The notes under the pieces are model-generated. The model was not told where the DNA came from, did no database searches, and saw only the letters and a program-made list of their open reading frames with translations. Positions 24,848 through 33,563 of a stretch of 64,000 nucleotides of DNA are shown piece by piece (position 1 is the stretch's first letter; the number at the start of each line of letters is the position of its first letter). The translations under genes were made by a program, and so were the position numbers. The stretch is from Azonexus sp. (GTDB lineage Bacteria; Pseudomonadota; Gammaproteobacteria; Burkholderiales; Rhodocyclaceae). The DNA is taken from positions 1 through 64,000 of the forward strand of contig NZ_JAKLLH010000005.1 of NCBI RefSeq assembly GCF_023150235.1. The letters are read 5' to 3'.

Positions 24848-26920
24848 ATGCCGGTGGAGAAGTCTGGGGCGCCGGCCTTGCCGGCCGGCCTGCGTCCTAT
24901 CGTCGCCTCCGAGGCGATGAAGAAAAAACTGGCCAAGATCGGTCTCCACACCGAGGCCGATCTGCTCCTGCACCTGCCGCTGCGCTACGAAGATGAAACC
25001 CGGATCGTTGCTCTGGGGCGCGGGCCGTGGGCCGATGCGGTGCAGGTCGAGGTGATCGTGCGCAGCGCCGAAATCCAGATGCGGCCACGGCGGCAGCTGG
25101 TGGTGCATGCGAGCGATGCCAGCGGCAGCGAGCACGAATTGACGCTACGCTTCTTCAGCTTTTACCCGAACCAGCAGGCGATTTTTGCACCGGGAGCCAA
25201 AATTCGTGCTTTCGGTGAAGTCCGCCACGGCTTTTTCGGGCTGGAAATGGTGCATCCGCGCTTTCATGCCGTGGCTGACGACGAGCCCCTGCCCGAGGGG
25301 CTGACGCCGATTTACCCGACCACCGCTGGGGTCAGCAACAACGCCTTGCGCAAGTTGATCGGCAATGCACTGAAATATGGCGATCTCGCCGATACCCTGA
25401 GCGAGGCTTTGCGGGCGCAGTTCGAACTGCCCGAGTTTGCCCGCTGCCTGCGCTTTCTGCACGCCCCACCAGCGGGAACGCCGCAGCTGCCGCTGGAAAA
25501 TCGCGGCCACCCGGCCTGGCGGCGGATGAAATTCGACGAGGTCCTGGCGCAGCAGCTGTCCTTGCGCCGGGCTTATCTGGCGCGGCGCGAGCAGGGTGCG
25601 CCGGTGCTACAGGCCGAGGGCCTGCTCGCCGGCCGCTTGCTGGCACAGTTGCCCTTCGGGTTGACCGGGGCGCAGCGGCGCGCGGTCGAGGAAATTCTGC
25701 GCGACCTGGCGGCGCCGCACCCGATGCAGCGGCTGCTGCAGGGCGATGTCGGCGCCGGCAAGACCATCGTCGCCGCGCTGGCGGCTTGCCAGGCGATCGA
25801 GGCTGGCTGGCAGGCGGCGTTTATGGCGCCGACCGAAATTCTTGCCGAGCAGCACTATCTCAAGCTGCGCGATTGGCTGGAGCCGCTCGGCGTGCGCGTC
25901 GCCTGGCTTTCCGGCAGTCTCAAGAGCAAGGCCAAGCGCGAGCAACTGGCGGCGACTGCCGCCGAGGCGCAACTGGTGGTCGGCACCCACGCACTGATCC
26001 AGGAGGGCGTCGATTTTGCCCGCCTGGGTTTGTCGATTGTCGACGAACAGCACCGCTTCGGTGTCGCCCAGCGGCTGGCGCTGCGCAACAAGGGCAATAA
26101 CCCGCACCAGTTGATGATGTCGGCGACGCCAATTCCGCGCACGCTGGCGATGAGCTATTACGCCGACCTCGACGTCACCGTGCTCGACGAACTGCCGCCG
26201 GGGCGCACGCCGATCCGCACCCGGCTGGTCGCCGACAGTCGTCGCGACGATGTGGTCGCCTTCGTCCGCAAGCAGGTCGAGGAAGGACGTCAGGCCTACT
26301 GGGTCTGCCCGCTGATCGAGGAATCGGAAACTCTGCAGTTGCAGACCGCCGAGGAAACCTATGCCCAGCTTTTGGCCGATTTGCCGGAGTTGACCGTGGG
26401 ACTGGTGCATGGGCGGCTGAAAGCGGCAGAAAAACAGGCGGTGATGGCCGCCTTTGCCGCCGGCGAGATCCAGGTGCTGGTGGCGACGACGGTGATCGAG
26501 GTCGGCGTCGATGTCCCCAACGCCAGCCTGATGGTGATCGAACACGCCGAGCGCTTCGGCCTGTCGCAACTGCACCAGTTGCGCGGCCGGGTCGGGCGCG
26601 GCCAGTACGAATCGAGTTGTGTGCTGATCTACGCCGGGCCGCTCGGCCAGGTAGCGCGGCAGCGGCTGAAGATCATCTTCGAGCACACCGACGGCTTTGA
26701 AATCGCGCGCCAGGACTTGCAGTTGCGCGGGCCGGGCGAGTTCGTCGGCAGCCGGCAAAGCGGCGTGCCCTTGTTGCGTTACGCCGACCTCGAAACCGAT
26801 GCCGATTTGATCGAGGCAGCGCGGGAACTCGCCGAAAACCTGCTGCGTGACGACTTGCCGGCCGCCGAACGGCATTTGCGCCGCTGGCTGGGCGCACGCG
26901 AGGAATTGCTCAAGTCCTGA
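24848..26920 (+). CDS. recG: ATP-dependent DNA helicase RecG
   Basis: RecG (690 residues) remodels stalled replication forks and branched DNA. The N-terminal wedge domain is followed by superfamily-2 helicase motifs: Walker A LLQGDVGAGKTIVAALAA, DEQH box SIVDEQHRFGVAQR, motif III MSATPIPRTLAM, TVIEVGVDVPNAS, and motif VI LHQLRGRVGRG. A C-terminal TRG-like segment lies near GPGEFVGSRQSG. Length agrees with E. coli RecG (693). The start abuts the ridA stop, so translation is probably coupled. A hairpin at 26927-26944 follows the stop. Confidence 0.97.
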   Translation: MPVEKSGAPALPAGLRPIVASEAMKKKLAKIGLHTEADLLLHLPLRYEDETRIVALGRGPWADAVQVEVIVRSAEIQMRPRRQLVVHASDASGSEHELTLRFFSFYPNQQAIFAPGAKIRAFGEVRHGFFGLEMVHPRFHAVADDEPLPEGLTPIYPTTAGVSNNALRKLIGNALKYGDLADTLSEALRAQFELPEFARCLRFLHAPPAGTPQLPLENRGHPAWRRMKFDEVLAQQLSLRRAYLARREQGAPVLQAEGLLAGRLLAQLPFGLTGAQRRAVEEILRDLAAPHPMQRLLQGDVGAGKTIVAALAACQAIEAGWQAAFMAPTEILAEQHYLKLRDWLEPLGVRVAWLSGSLKSKAKREQLAATAAEAQLVVGTHALIQEGVDFARLGLSIVDEQHRFGVAQRLALRNKGNNPHQLMMSATPIPRTLAMSYYADLDVTVLDELPPGRTPIRTRLVADSRRDDVVAFVRKQVEEGRQAYWVCPLIEESETLQLQTAEETYAQLLADLPELTVGLVHGRLKAAEKQAVMAAFAAGEIQVLVATTVIEVGVDVPNASLMVIEHAERFGLSQLHQLRGRVGRGQYESSCVLIYAGPLGQVARQRLKIIFEHTDGFEIARQDLQLRGPGEFVGSRQSGVPLLRYADLETDADLIEAARELAENLLRDDLPAAERHLRRWLGAREELLKS

Positions 26921-26924
26921 GCCT

Positions 26925-27015
26925 CCGGCGGGCGAGTACCCGCCTACACCCGAAATGCCGAAAATTCGCGCCATCGGCGACTTGTCCGTCATCCTCGAAT
27001 CTGTTTTTCAAGCTT
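26925..27015. repeat. composite intergenic repeat, half copy D
   Basis: Downstream of recG, a GGCGGG-CGAGTA-CCCGCC hairpin (26927-26944) is followed by AAAATTCGCGCCATCGGCGA and a GTCCGTCATCC stretch. This matches the right half of the repeat seen at 7349-7525 and 42545-42700. The left half is missing. Confidence 0.5.
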
Positions 27016-27081
27016 GAATCGGCCTGGCGTTGCGTCATAATCGACGGGTTTTCCGAATACACCAAATACAAAGAGACAATC

Positions 27082-28944
27082 GTGAAACTCCACGCCAAAG
27101 TAACCCTGTTTTTCATCGGTATTGCCGTCGGCCTCCTCGCTGTCCTGGTCGCCATCAGTCTTTACGCCTTCCGCAGCTTTTCAATCGCCACCGCCACCGA
27201 GCACATCCGCACGGCAGGCGAGATTGTCCGTGTCCACCTCACCGAATCGATGATCAACGGCGTCATCGACAAGCGTGAGCGTTTTCTTCAACGCCTGGTC
27301 GAGGTGCAGAGCCTGAAGTCGGCCCGTGTCATCCGCTCGCCGGAGGTGACGAAACAATTCGGCAGCGGGCTTTCTTCCGAAACCGCCGCCGACGATATGG
27401 AAAAAACAGTACTTCTCGACGGCAAGGCGCGTTTCGAGGCGCTCGATATCGACGGCGACACGGTTTTTCGCGGCACGATTCCCTACATCGCCACCTCGCT
27501 CGGCAACCCCAACTGCCTGCAATGCCACCAGGTTCCCGAAGGCACCGTCCTGGGGGCGGTCAGCATGACCATGTCGTTGAATGCGGTCAAGGAAAGAGCC
27601 TTGCTCACGGTGACCGAAATTACCGCGGCCGTCACTCTTTTCGCGCTGCTGCTGATCCTGCTCCTGCGGCGGCAGCTGAAGCCGATTTCCGATACTGCCC
27701 GCGCCGTCGAGGAAGCCGTGCAGCGCGCCCTGCGCGGCGATTTCAAGGCGCATGTCGAAAAGAAGACCAATGACGAAATCGGCCAGATCGCGACCGACAT
27801 GAACCGTCTGCTTACCTTCCTCGACGAAGGGCTGACCCGCATCGGCAGCAATGTTGCCCGTCTCATCAACCGTGCGCCGACGCCGGGAGAAAATCTGCTG
27901 ACCGTGACCATCGACATGGTCGACGGCCTGACCAAGGCGGCGCACTTCAAGCAGGCCATCGAGGAAGACGAGTCCAAGGAAGAAATCTACGAGCGTTTGT
28001 CGACGACATTGAAGGGCGAATTCGGTCTCGGTGAATACTCGATTTACGAGGTCCACCCCAACAAGCGCCAGATGCAGAGTGTCATGGTCGACGGCAAAAC
28101 CGGAGAAAATTGCCGCTGGTGCGATCCGCAGGTGCTGGTTCGTCCCGAGGCCTGCCGCGTCGCACGGACCGGCCACGTCGTTGACGGCGTTTCGACACCG
28201 GATATCTGCTATTCCTTCCAGCCACCGGCGGAAGCCGGCGAACGGCGCCACGTCTGTTTCCCGGTCATGCAGTCGGGCTCGGTCGGCAGCATCGTGCAAT
28301 TGCTGACCACGCCGGAACGCGCCGCCTGCCTCAGCAACAAAATTCCCTTCGTCAATGTTTACCTGCGTGAAACCGCGCCGGTTCTGGAAACCAAGCGCCT
28401 GATGGAAAGCCTGCGCGATTCGACCCTGCGCGATCCGATGACCGGGCTGCACAACCGCCGTTTCCTCGAGGAGTACGTCGAAACCCTGGTTGCCAGCGTG
28501 CAGCGCAAGCAGATCAACGCCACGATCATGATGCTCGACCTCGATTACTTCAAGATGGTCAACGACACCCATGGTCATGATGCCGGCGATGCCGTGCTCA
28601 AGGCGCTTTCCGGCATCCTGCGCCAGGCGGTGCGTGCCTCCGACCTGGTGATTCGCTACGGTGGCGAGGAGTTCATGATCATCCTGCTCGATACCCAGGG
28701 CGATGCCGCCGGCAAGGTGGCGGAAAATATCCGCATCGCGGTCGAGAACATGAAGGTGCAGGTGGCCGGCGTGGCCTTGCAGAAAACCATTTCCATCGGT
28801 CTCTCGGACTTTCCCGCCGACAGCGATACCTTCTGGCAGGCGCTCAAGTTTGCCGATATCGCCCTCTATCAGGCCAAGGCCAGTGGCCGCAATCGTGTCG
28901 TCCGTTTCGATCCGAGCATGTGGTCCGACCAGAAGGAATATTGA
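27082..28944 (+). CDS. membrane diguanylate cyclase with periplasmic c-type heme motif
   Basis: The 620-residue protein has a transmembrane helix at ~8-30 and a periplasmic sensor domain containing a single CxxCH heme-attachment motif (CLQCH at residues 145-149). A second helix lies at ~175-196, followed by a HAMP domain. A central cytoplasmic region contains another CRWC pair, and the C-terminal GGDEF domain has the active site RYGGEEFMI and an upstream RASD that fits the inhibitory I-site. It should synthesise c-di-GMP in response to a redox or gas signal sensed by covalently bound heme. The sensor resembles the DUF3365 type. The start is supported by its position just before the first helix. 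Confidence 0.88.
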   Translation: MKLHAKVTLFFIGIAVGLLAVLVAISLYAFRSFSIATATEHIRTAGEIVRVHLTESMINGVIDKRERFLQRLVEVQSLKSARVIRSPEVTKQFGSGLSSETAADDMEKTVLLDGKARFEALDIDGDTVFRGTIPYIATSLGNPNCLQCHQVPEGTVLGAVSMTMSLNAVKERALLTVTEITAAVTLFALLLILLLRRQLKPISDTARAVEEAVQRALRGDFKAHVEKKTNDEIGQIATDMNRLLTFLDEGLTRIGSNVARLINRAPTPGENLLTVTIDMVDGLTKAAHFKQAIEEDESKEEIYERLSTTLKGEFGLGEYSIYEVHPNKRQMQSVMVDGKTGENCRWCDPQVLVRPEACRVARTGHVVDGVSTPDICYSFQPPAEAGERRHVCFPVMQSGSVGSIVQLLTTPERAACLSNKIPFVNVYLRETAPVLETKRLMESLRDSTLRDPMTGLHNRRFLEEYVETLVASVQRKQINATIMMLDLDYFKMVNDTHGHDAGDAVLKALSGILRQAVRASDLVIRYGGEEFMIILLDTQGDAAGKVAENIRIAVENMKVQVAGVALQKTISIGLSDFPADSDTFWQALKFADIALYQAKASGRNRVVRFDPSMWSDQKEY

Positions 28945-29033
28945 TCCCGGGGGGCTGCGCTTGCGATGAAAGCCAGGTGGCCGGGGCCATTCCGCCCCCC
29001 GCTGCCCAGGACGACGGCTTAGGGTAAATACCA

Positions 29034-31445
29034 ATGGCCTGGCTTGTCGCCTCGGCCAAGAATCGGCCCATGTTCATCCGCCCGCCCACCTCCTTTTTCG
29101 GCAAGCCCTGGCTGTGGCTTGCCCCCTACATCGCGATTGGCGTCTTCGCCGTGGCGATGTTCGCCATTACCGCCATGCTGCAGTGGCGCGAACTCGATAC
29201 CGCCCGTTCGGCGCTCGAGGCCGACATGCACTGGGCCGAGCGCACCATCGAAAACCGTCTACATCAACACCAGGATTTTCTTGCCGAACTCGGCCGCGAG
29301 CAGGAGTTCCGCCAGCTCGATTACGAGGCTTTCCAGATCAAGGCCGCGCGTTACGTCCGCGACAACCCGGATTTGCAGACCATTCTCTGGGTCAGCACCG
29401 AAGGCAAGGTCGAATGGGTCGCGCCCAACGAGGGGAGCGATACCTTCGTTGGCGAGCAGTTGGAAGGGCTGCGGCTTTTCGCGCTGCAGGAGGCCTTGCG
29501 CATCCGCCGCGAACTGTATTCGCCGGATTATCCCGACCTCGGCCAGAAGCGGATGCACGACCTGATTCTTCCGGTACAGCGGGCGAGCAGCGATCTGGGG
29601 GCCTTCGTCGCCACGCAGTCGCTGGAAATGTTGCTGCGCACCTCGCTCCCGACCAGCTTCAGTGCCCGCTATCACCTGACGCTGGTTGACGCGGTCAACC
29701 GCGAATTGCTCAGCAATACCTCGGTCCAGCCAACGCAGCGCAAGCTCTCCGGTACGATCAGCCTGGATTTACCGAACAACCGCCTCGGTCTGAATATCGT
29801 CGCTTATCGTAGCGGCGGTCCCTGGATTCAGTATTTGCCGGCCTTGATGATCGGCCTGCTGACGCTGATTTCGACCGCTACCCTGGTGCAGTTGCGCCGC
29901 CATGCGCAGCACCGGGCCGAAGCCGAGGAGGAATTGCGCGCGGCCTATGCCTTCCGCCAGGCGATGTCGAACTCGCTGATCACCGGTCTGCGCGCCATTG
30001 ACCTGGAGGGGCGCATCACCTTCGTCAATGCCGCCTTTTGCCGCATGACCGGCTTTAGTGAACGCGAACTGGTCGGCCTGCGGCCCCCTTATCCTTACTG
30101 GCCTCCGGAAGAATTCGCCCAGTTGCAACACAATATCGATACGGCGCTGGCTGGCCAGGCGCCGGCCAGCGGTTACGAGATGCGGATCATGCGCCGGAGC
30201 GGCGAACGTTTCGATGTGCGCCTGTATTTTTCGCCGCTGATCGATACCGCCGGTCGCCAGATCGGCTGGATGGCTTCGATGAACGACATCACCGAGCCCA
30301 AGCGGGCGCGGGTCGAACTGGAGCGGGCGCATGAACGCTTCGTCACGGTCATCGACGGGCTCGATTCAGCGGTGCATGTGGCCGACGTCGATAGCGGCGA
30401 AATCCTTTTCGCCAATCGCGCCTTCCAGAATATTTTCGGCTACAACACCCTGGGTCGTGATTCGGCGCTGGTCACCGCCGCCTGCCGGCCGGCACCGGAA
30501 TCCCTGGAGGCCGACCCGGCCGCCCTGGCCGTGGAGGCGCTGCCTTGCGACCTTTACGACGGAGAAATACAGCATGCGCTTTCGGGGCGCTGGTACCACC
30601 TGCATGAAAGAGCGATTCGCTGGGTGGATGGTCGCGTGGTGCGGGTGCAGGTAGCCAGCGACATTACCGAGCGCAAGCACATCGATGAGTTGAACCTGCA
30701 GCAGCAGAAGCGCCTGGAGCAGACCTCACGCCTGATCACCATGGGTGAAATGGCCTCGTCGCTGGCGCATGAACTGAACCAGCCGCTGTCGGCGATTGCC
30801 AATTACTGCGCCGGCTGCATCAAGCGCATGCAGGCCGGCAATTACCGTTTCGACGATCTGCTTTCGGCGATGCAGAAGGCCGCCGAGCAGGCCGAACGCG
30901 CGGGCAAGATCATTCGCCGCATGCGCGACATGGTGAAGAAGAGCGACCCCAAGCGCCTGCCGGTACCGCTGGCCGAGATCATCGACGAGGCCCGGGCCTT
31001 CGCCGATATCGAGGCTCAGCGCAACAGCACCCTGATCGTGCTCGAAATGCCCGACTTCCTGCCGCGTATCGTTGTCGATCGCATCATGATCGAGCAGGTG
31101 CTGCTCAACCTGGTCAAGAACGGGATCGAGGCGATGAGCGATGTCCCGGTCGAGCGCCGCCGTCTGAGTATCGCTGCCCGCGTCCTGCCGGGGCGGATGC
31201 TGGAGATTTCGGTCAGCGACCAGGGGCATGGTATCGATGAGGCCGATAGCGAACGGATTTTTGCGCCTTTTTACACCACCAAGGCGGAAGGCATGGGGAT
31301 CGGGCTGGCCATCTGCCGTTCGATCATCGAATTCCACCAGGGGCGGCTGTGGCTTGAAAACCGCCGCGAAGGTGGTACTGTGTTCCGCTTTACCGTGCCC
31401 TGCGAGGATACGGACGATGCCAACGGAGAACCCCGCGATGACTGA
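29034..31445 (+). CDS. membrane PAS sensor histidine kinase (FixL-like output)
   Basis: The 803-residue kinase has a transmembrane helix near 29-50, a large periplasmic sensor domain (~50-260), and a second helix near 262-282. Two PAS domains follow (around ~300-430 and ~430-545; PYPYWPPEEFAQLQ and VTVIDGLDSAVHVADV). The phospho-accepting H579 lies in SSLAHELNQPLSAIANYCAG. The HATPase domain has NLVKNGIEAM, SDQGHGID and GMGIGLAICRSI. The next gene, a FixJ-type regulator, overlaps its end by eight bases, so they form a two-component pair. The adjacent MHS transporter may be the target. The start at 29034 has a weak AGGG; 29070 is possible. Confidence 0.88.
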   Translation: MAWLVASAKNRPMFIRPPTSFFGKPWLWLAPYIAIGVFAVAMFAITAMLQWRELDTARSALEADMHWAERTIENRLHQHQDFLAELGREQEFRQLDYEAFQIKAARYVRDNPDLQTILWVSTEGKVEWVAPNEGSDTFVGEQLEGLRLFALQEALRIRRELYSPDYPDLGQKRMHDLILPVQRASSDLGAFVATQSLEMLLRTSLPTSFSARYHLTLVDAVNRELLSNTSVQPTQRKLSGTISLDLPNNRLGLNIVAYRSGGPWIQYLPALMIGLLTLISTATLVQLRRHAQHRAEAEEELRAAYAFRQAMSNSLITGLRAIDLEGRITFVNAAFCRMTGFSERELVGLRPPYPYWPPEEFAQLQHNIDTALAGQAPASGYEMRIMRRSGERFDVRLYFSPLIDTAGRQIGWMASMNDITEPKRARVELERAHERFVTVIDGLDSAVHVADVDSGEILFANRAFQNIFGYNTLGRDSALVTAACRPAPESLEADPAALAVEALPCDLYDGEIQHALSGRWYHLHERAIRWVDGRVVRVQVASDITERKHIDELNLQQQKRLEQTSRLITMGEMASSLAHELNQPLSAIANYCAGCIKRMQAGNYRFDDLLSAMQKAAEQAERAGKIIRRMRDMVKKSDPKRLPVPLAEIIDEARAFADIEAQRNSTLIVLEMPDFLPRIVVDRIMIEQVLLNLVKNGIEAMSDVPVERRRLSIAARVLPGRMLEISVSDQGHGIDEADSERIFAPFYTTKAEGMGIGLAICRSIIEFHQGRLWLENRREGGTVFRFTVPCEDTDDANGEPRDD

Positions 31446-32046
31446 CTGCTCACAGATCGTATACGTGGTCGACGACGACGAAGCCATGCGCGACTCCCTG
31501 ACCTGGCTGCTCGAAGGCGAGGCTTACCGCGTTGTCTGTTTCGACTCGGCCGAGCATTTCCTGCTCGCCCGCAACGACGAGATGCGGGGGTGCCTGGTTC
31601 TCGATGTGCGCATGCCGGAAATGAGCGGCCTCGAGCTGCACGAAAAACTCGATGCCCTGGGTTCCCGCTTGCCGATCATCTTCGTCACCGGCCACGGCGA
31701 TGTACCGATGGCGGTCACCGCCTTGCAGCGCGGGGCCTGCGATTTCATCGAAAAACCCTTCCACGACGAAGACCTGCTCTCGCGCATCCGGCGGGCGCTC
31801 GAACTCGACAGCGAACTGGCCGCCCGGCACGAGCGCGATCACGCGCTGATCCACCGCATCGAGCAACTGACCCAGCGCGAGCGCGAGGTGATGCAACTGG
31901 TGGTTGCCGGCAAGCTGAACAAGCAAATCGCCGACGAGCTCGAGATCAGCATGAAGACGGTCGAGGCTCACCGGGCGCGGGTGATGGAGAAAATGGGCGT
32001 CCGCACCCTGGCCGAACTGGTCAAGGCGGTGATGAGCCTGCACTGA
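31438..32046 (+). CDS. FixJ/NarL-type response regulator
   Basis: The 202-residue regulator has a receiver domain (VYVVDDDEAMRDSL, LVLDVRMPEMSGLEL with phospho-Asp, FIEKPFHDEDL). A LuxR/FixJ-type helix-turn-helix follows (LTQREREVMQLVVAGKLNKQIADELEISMKTVEAHRARVMEKMG). It is the cognate partner of the overlapping upstream kinase. Its likely targets include the transporter gene starting at 32139. A perfect palindrome sits at 32074-32095 between the two genes. Confidence 0.93.
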   Translation: MTDCSQIVYVVDDDEAMRDSLTWLLEGEAYRVVCFDSAEHFLLARNDEMRGCLVLDVRMPEMSGLELHEKLDALGSRLPIIFVTGHGDVPMAVTALQRGACDFIEKPFHDEDLLSRIRRALELDSELAARHERDHALIHRIEQLTQREREVMQLVVAGKLNKQIADELEISMKTVEAHRARVMEKMGVRTLAELVKAVMSLH

Positions 32047-32073
32047 ACGGGCGCGAAAAAGCATTTTCGCCCT

Positions 32074-32095
32074 CTGCCACGGTCGACCGTGGCAG
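32074..32095. repeat. 22-bp perfect palindrome with GGTCGACC core
   Basis: CTGCCAC, then GGTCGACC, then GTGGCAG is perfectly palindromic over 22 bases in the 92-base gap between the response regulator and the transporter. It is the longest perfect example of the dispersed GTCGAC palindrome family. It could also serve as an operator or terminator stem, but there is no T-run. Confidence 0.6.
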
Positions 32096-32138
32096 GCGAT
32101 AATTTGCCTCCTCCTTTTTCCCGCCCCCCGGCTCCGCC

Positions 32139-33458
32139 ATGTCCGATCACCCCTGCGCCGACCGGCGCATCCAGCGCCAGGTCGCCGTTTCCGCTTGCTT
32201 CGGCACCTTCCTCGAGTGGTACGACTTCCTGACCTTCGCCTCGCTGGCGACCTGGTTCGGCACCCTCTTCTTTCCCGCTACCGACCCGGTCGCGGCACTG
32301 CTCGCCAGCCTCGGCACCTTCGGCATCGGGATGATCGTGCGGCCGCTCGGCGCGGCGCTGTTCGGCTCGCTCGGCGACCGCATCGGCCGGCGCACGGTAT
32401 TCCTGATCACCATCGTGCTGATGGGTGGCTCGACGGTCTGCGTCGGCCTGCTCCCGACCTACGCCCAGGTCGGCCTGCTGGCGCCGGCGCTGCTGCTTCT
32501 GTTGCGCATCCTGCAAGGTCTCTCGGTCGGCGGCGAAATCGGCGGCGCGGCGGTTTACCTGACCGAACACGCGCCGCCCGGCCGGCGCGGCTTCTACACC
32601 AGCGTGCTGCAACTGATGGGGCCGCTGGGCATGCTCGCCTCGACGCTGCAGATCGTGCTGCTGCAACACTGGCTGAGCGAAGCCGAGTTCCGTGACTGGG
32701 GCTGGCGGGTGCCCTTCATCTTCTCGGCGCTGCTGCTGGCGATCTCGCTGAAAAGCCGGCTCAACCTGCACGAATCGCCGATCTTCCAGCAACTGCGGGC
32801 CAGGAATGCGCTGGCCAAGGCGCCGTTGCGGGAATGCCTGCACGACCGCCAGACGCTCGGCCGGATGGCCTTGCTCTTCTTCTGCATCTCGGCGGGTGGC
32901 TCGATCCTGTTTTTCTCGGCCCAGGTCTATACCAACGTTTTCCTCAAGACCGTGGTCAAGCTACCGGCGGCCGACGCGAGTGCGCTGGTGATGATTTCGA
33001 CGCTGGTGCTGCTACCGGCGACGGTTTTCTGCGGCTGGCTCTCGGACCGTGTCGGCCGTCGACCGGTGCTGCTTTTTGGCCTGTTTTCCGGGTTGACCGT
33101 GATTTTCCCGGTTTTCCAGGGTCTGCTGCATTACGGCACGCTGGCCGAGCCCCATCTGGGGGCACTGCTCGGCTTGCTGCTGCTCCTGGTCGTGCCGCTG
33201 GCGGCGATTACCGGGCCGCAAACGGCCACCCTGCCCGAACTCTTCCCGGCGCGCACCCGCTACAGCGCCGTCGCGCTGCCGCACAACCTGTCGGCCGGCT
33301 GGCTCGGCGGCATGTCGCCGTTCCTGGTCACCTGGCTGAGCGTACGCTTCGAGCATCCGCTTGCCGGCCTGGCTTACCCGCTGGCCTTGCTCGCGCTGGC
33401 CAGCGTTGTCGGCCTGCTCTTCCTGCCGGAAGTACGCGACCGTCCGCTCGATACCTGA
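32139..33458 (+). CDS. MHS-family (ProP/KgtP/ShiA-type) major facilitator transporter
   Basis: The 439-residue protein has twelve predicted transmembrane helices. The metabolite:H+ symporter signature near the N-terminus is visible: GTFLEWYDFLTFASLATWF, then PLGAALFGSLGDRIGRRTVFLITI. LQGLSVGGEIGGAAVYLTEHAPPGRRG and SDRVGRRPVLL are further MFS motifs. Substrates of the family are organic acids or osmolytes; this one is unassigned. The gene follows the FixL/FixJ-type pair on the same strand, which may regulate it. Confidence 0.88.
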   Translation: MSDHPCADRRIQRQVAVSACFGTFLEWYDFLTFASLATWFGTLFFPATDPVAALLASLGTFGIGMIVRPLGAALFGSLGDRIGRRTVFLITIVLMGGSTVCVGLLPTYAQVGLLAPALLLLLRILQGLSVGGEIGGAAVYLTEHAPPGRRGFYTSVLQLMGPLGMLASTLQIVLLQHWLSEAEFRDWGWRVPFIFSALLLAISLKSRLNLHESPIFQQLRARNALAKAPLRECLHDRQTLGRMALLFFCISAGGSILFFSAQVYTNVFLKTVVKLPAADASALVMISTLVLLPATVFCGWLSDRVGRRPVLLFGLFSGLTVIFPVFQGLLHYGTLAEPHLGALLGLLLLLVVPLAAITGPQTATLPELFPARTRYSAVALPHNLSAGWLGGMSPFLVTWLSVRFEHPLAGLAYPLALLALASVVGLLFLPEVRDRPLDT

Positions 33459-33563
33459 ACCGCCCGAGGCAGGCTTGTTTCAGGATGTCGGTGGAAAGGC
33501 CGAGTACTTGTCGAGTGCGGCAGTGCAACAGGCAATGGACAAACTGGCGGGTAGGCAATGCGC

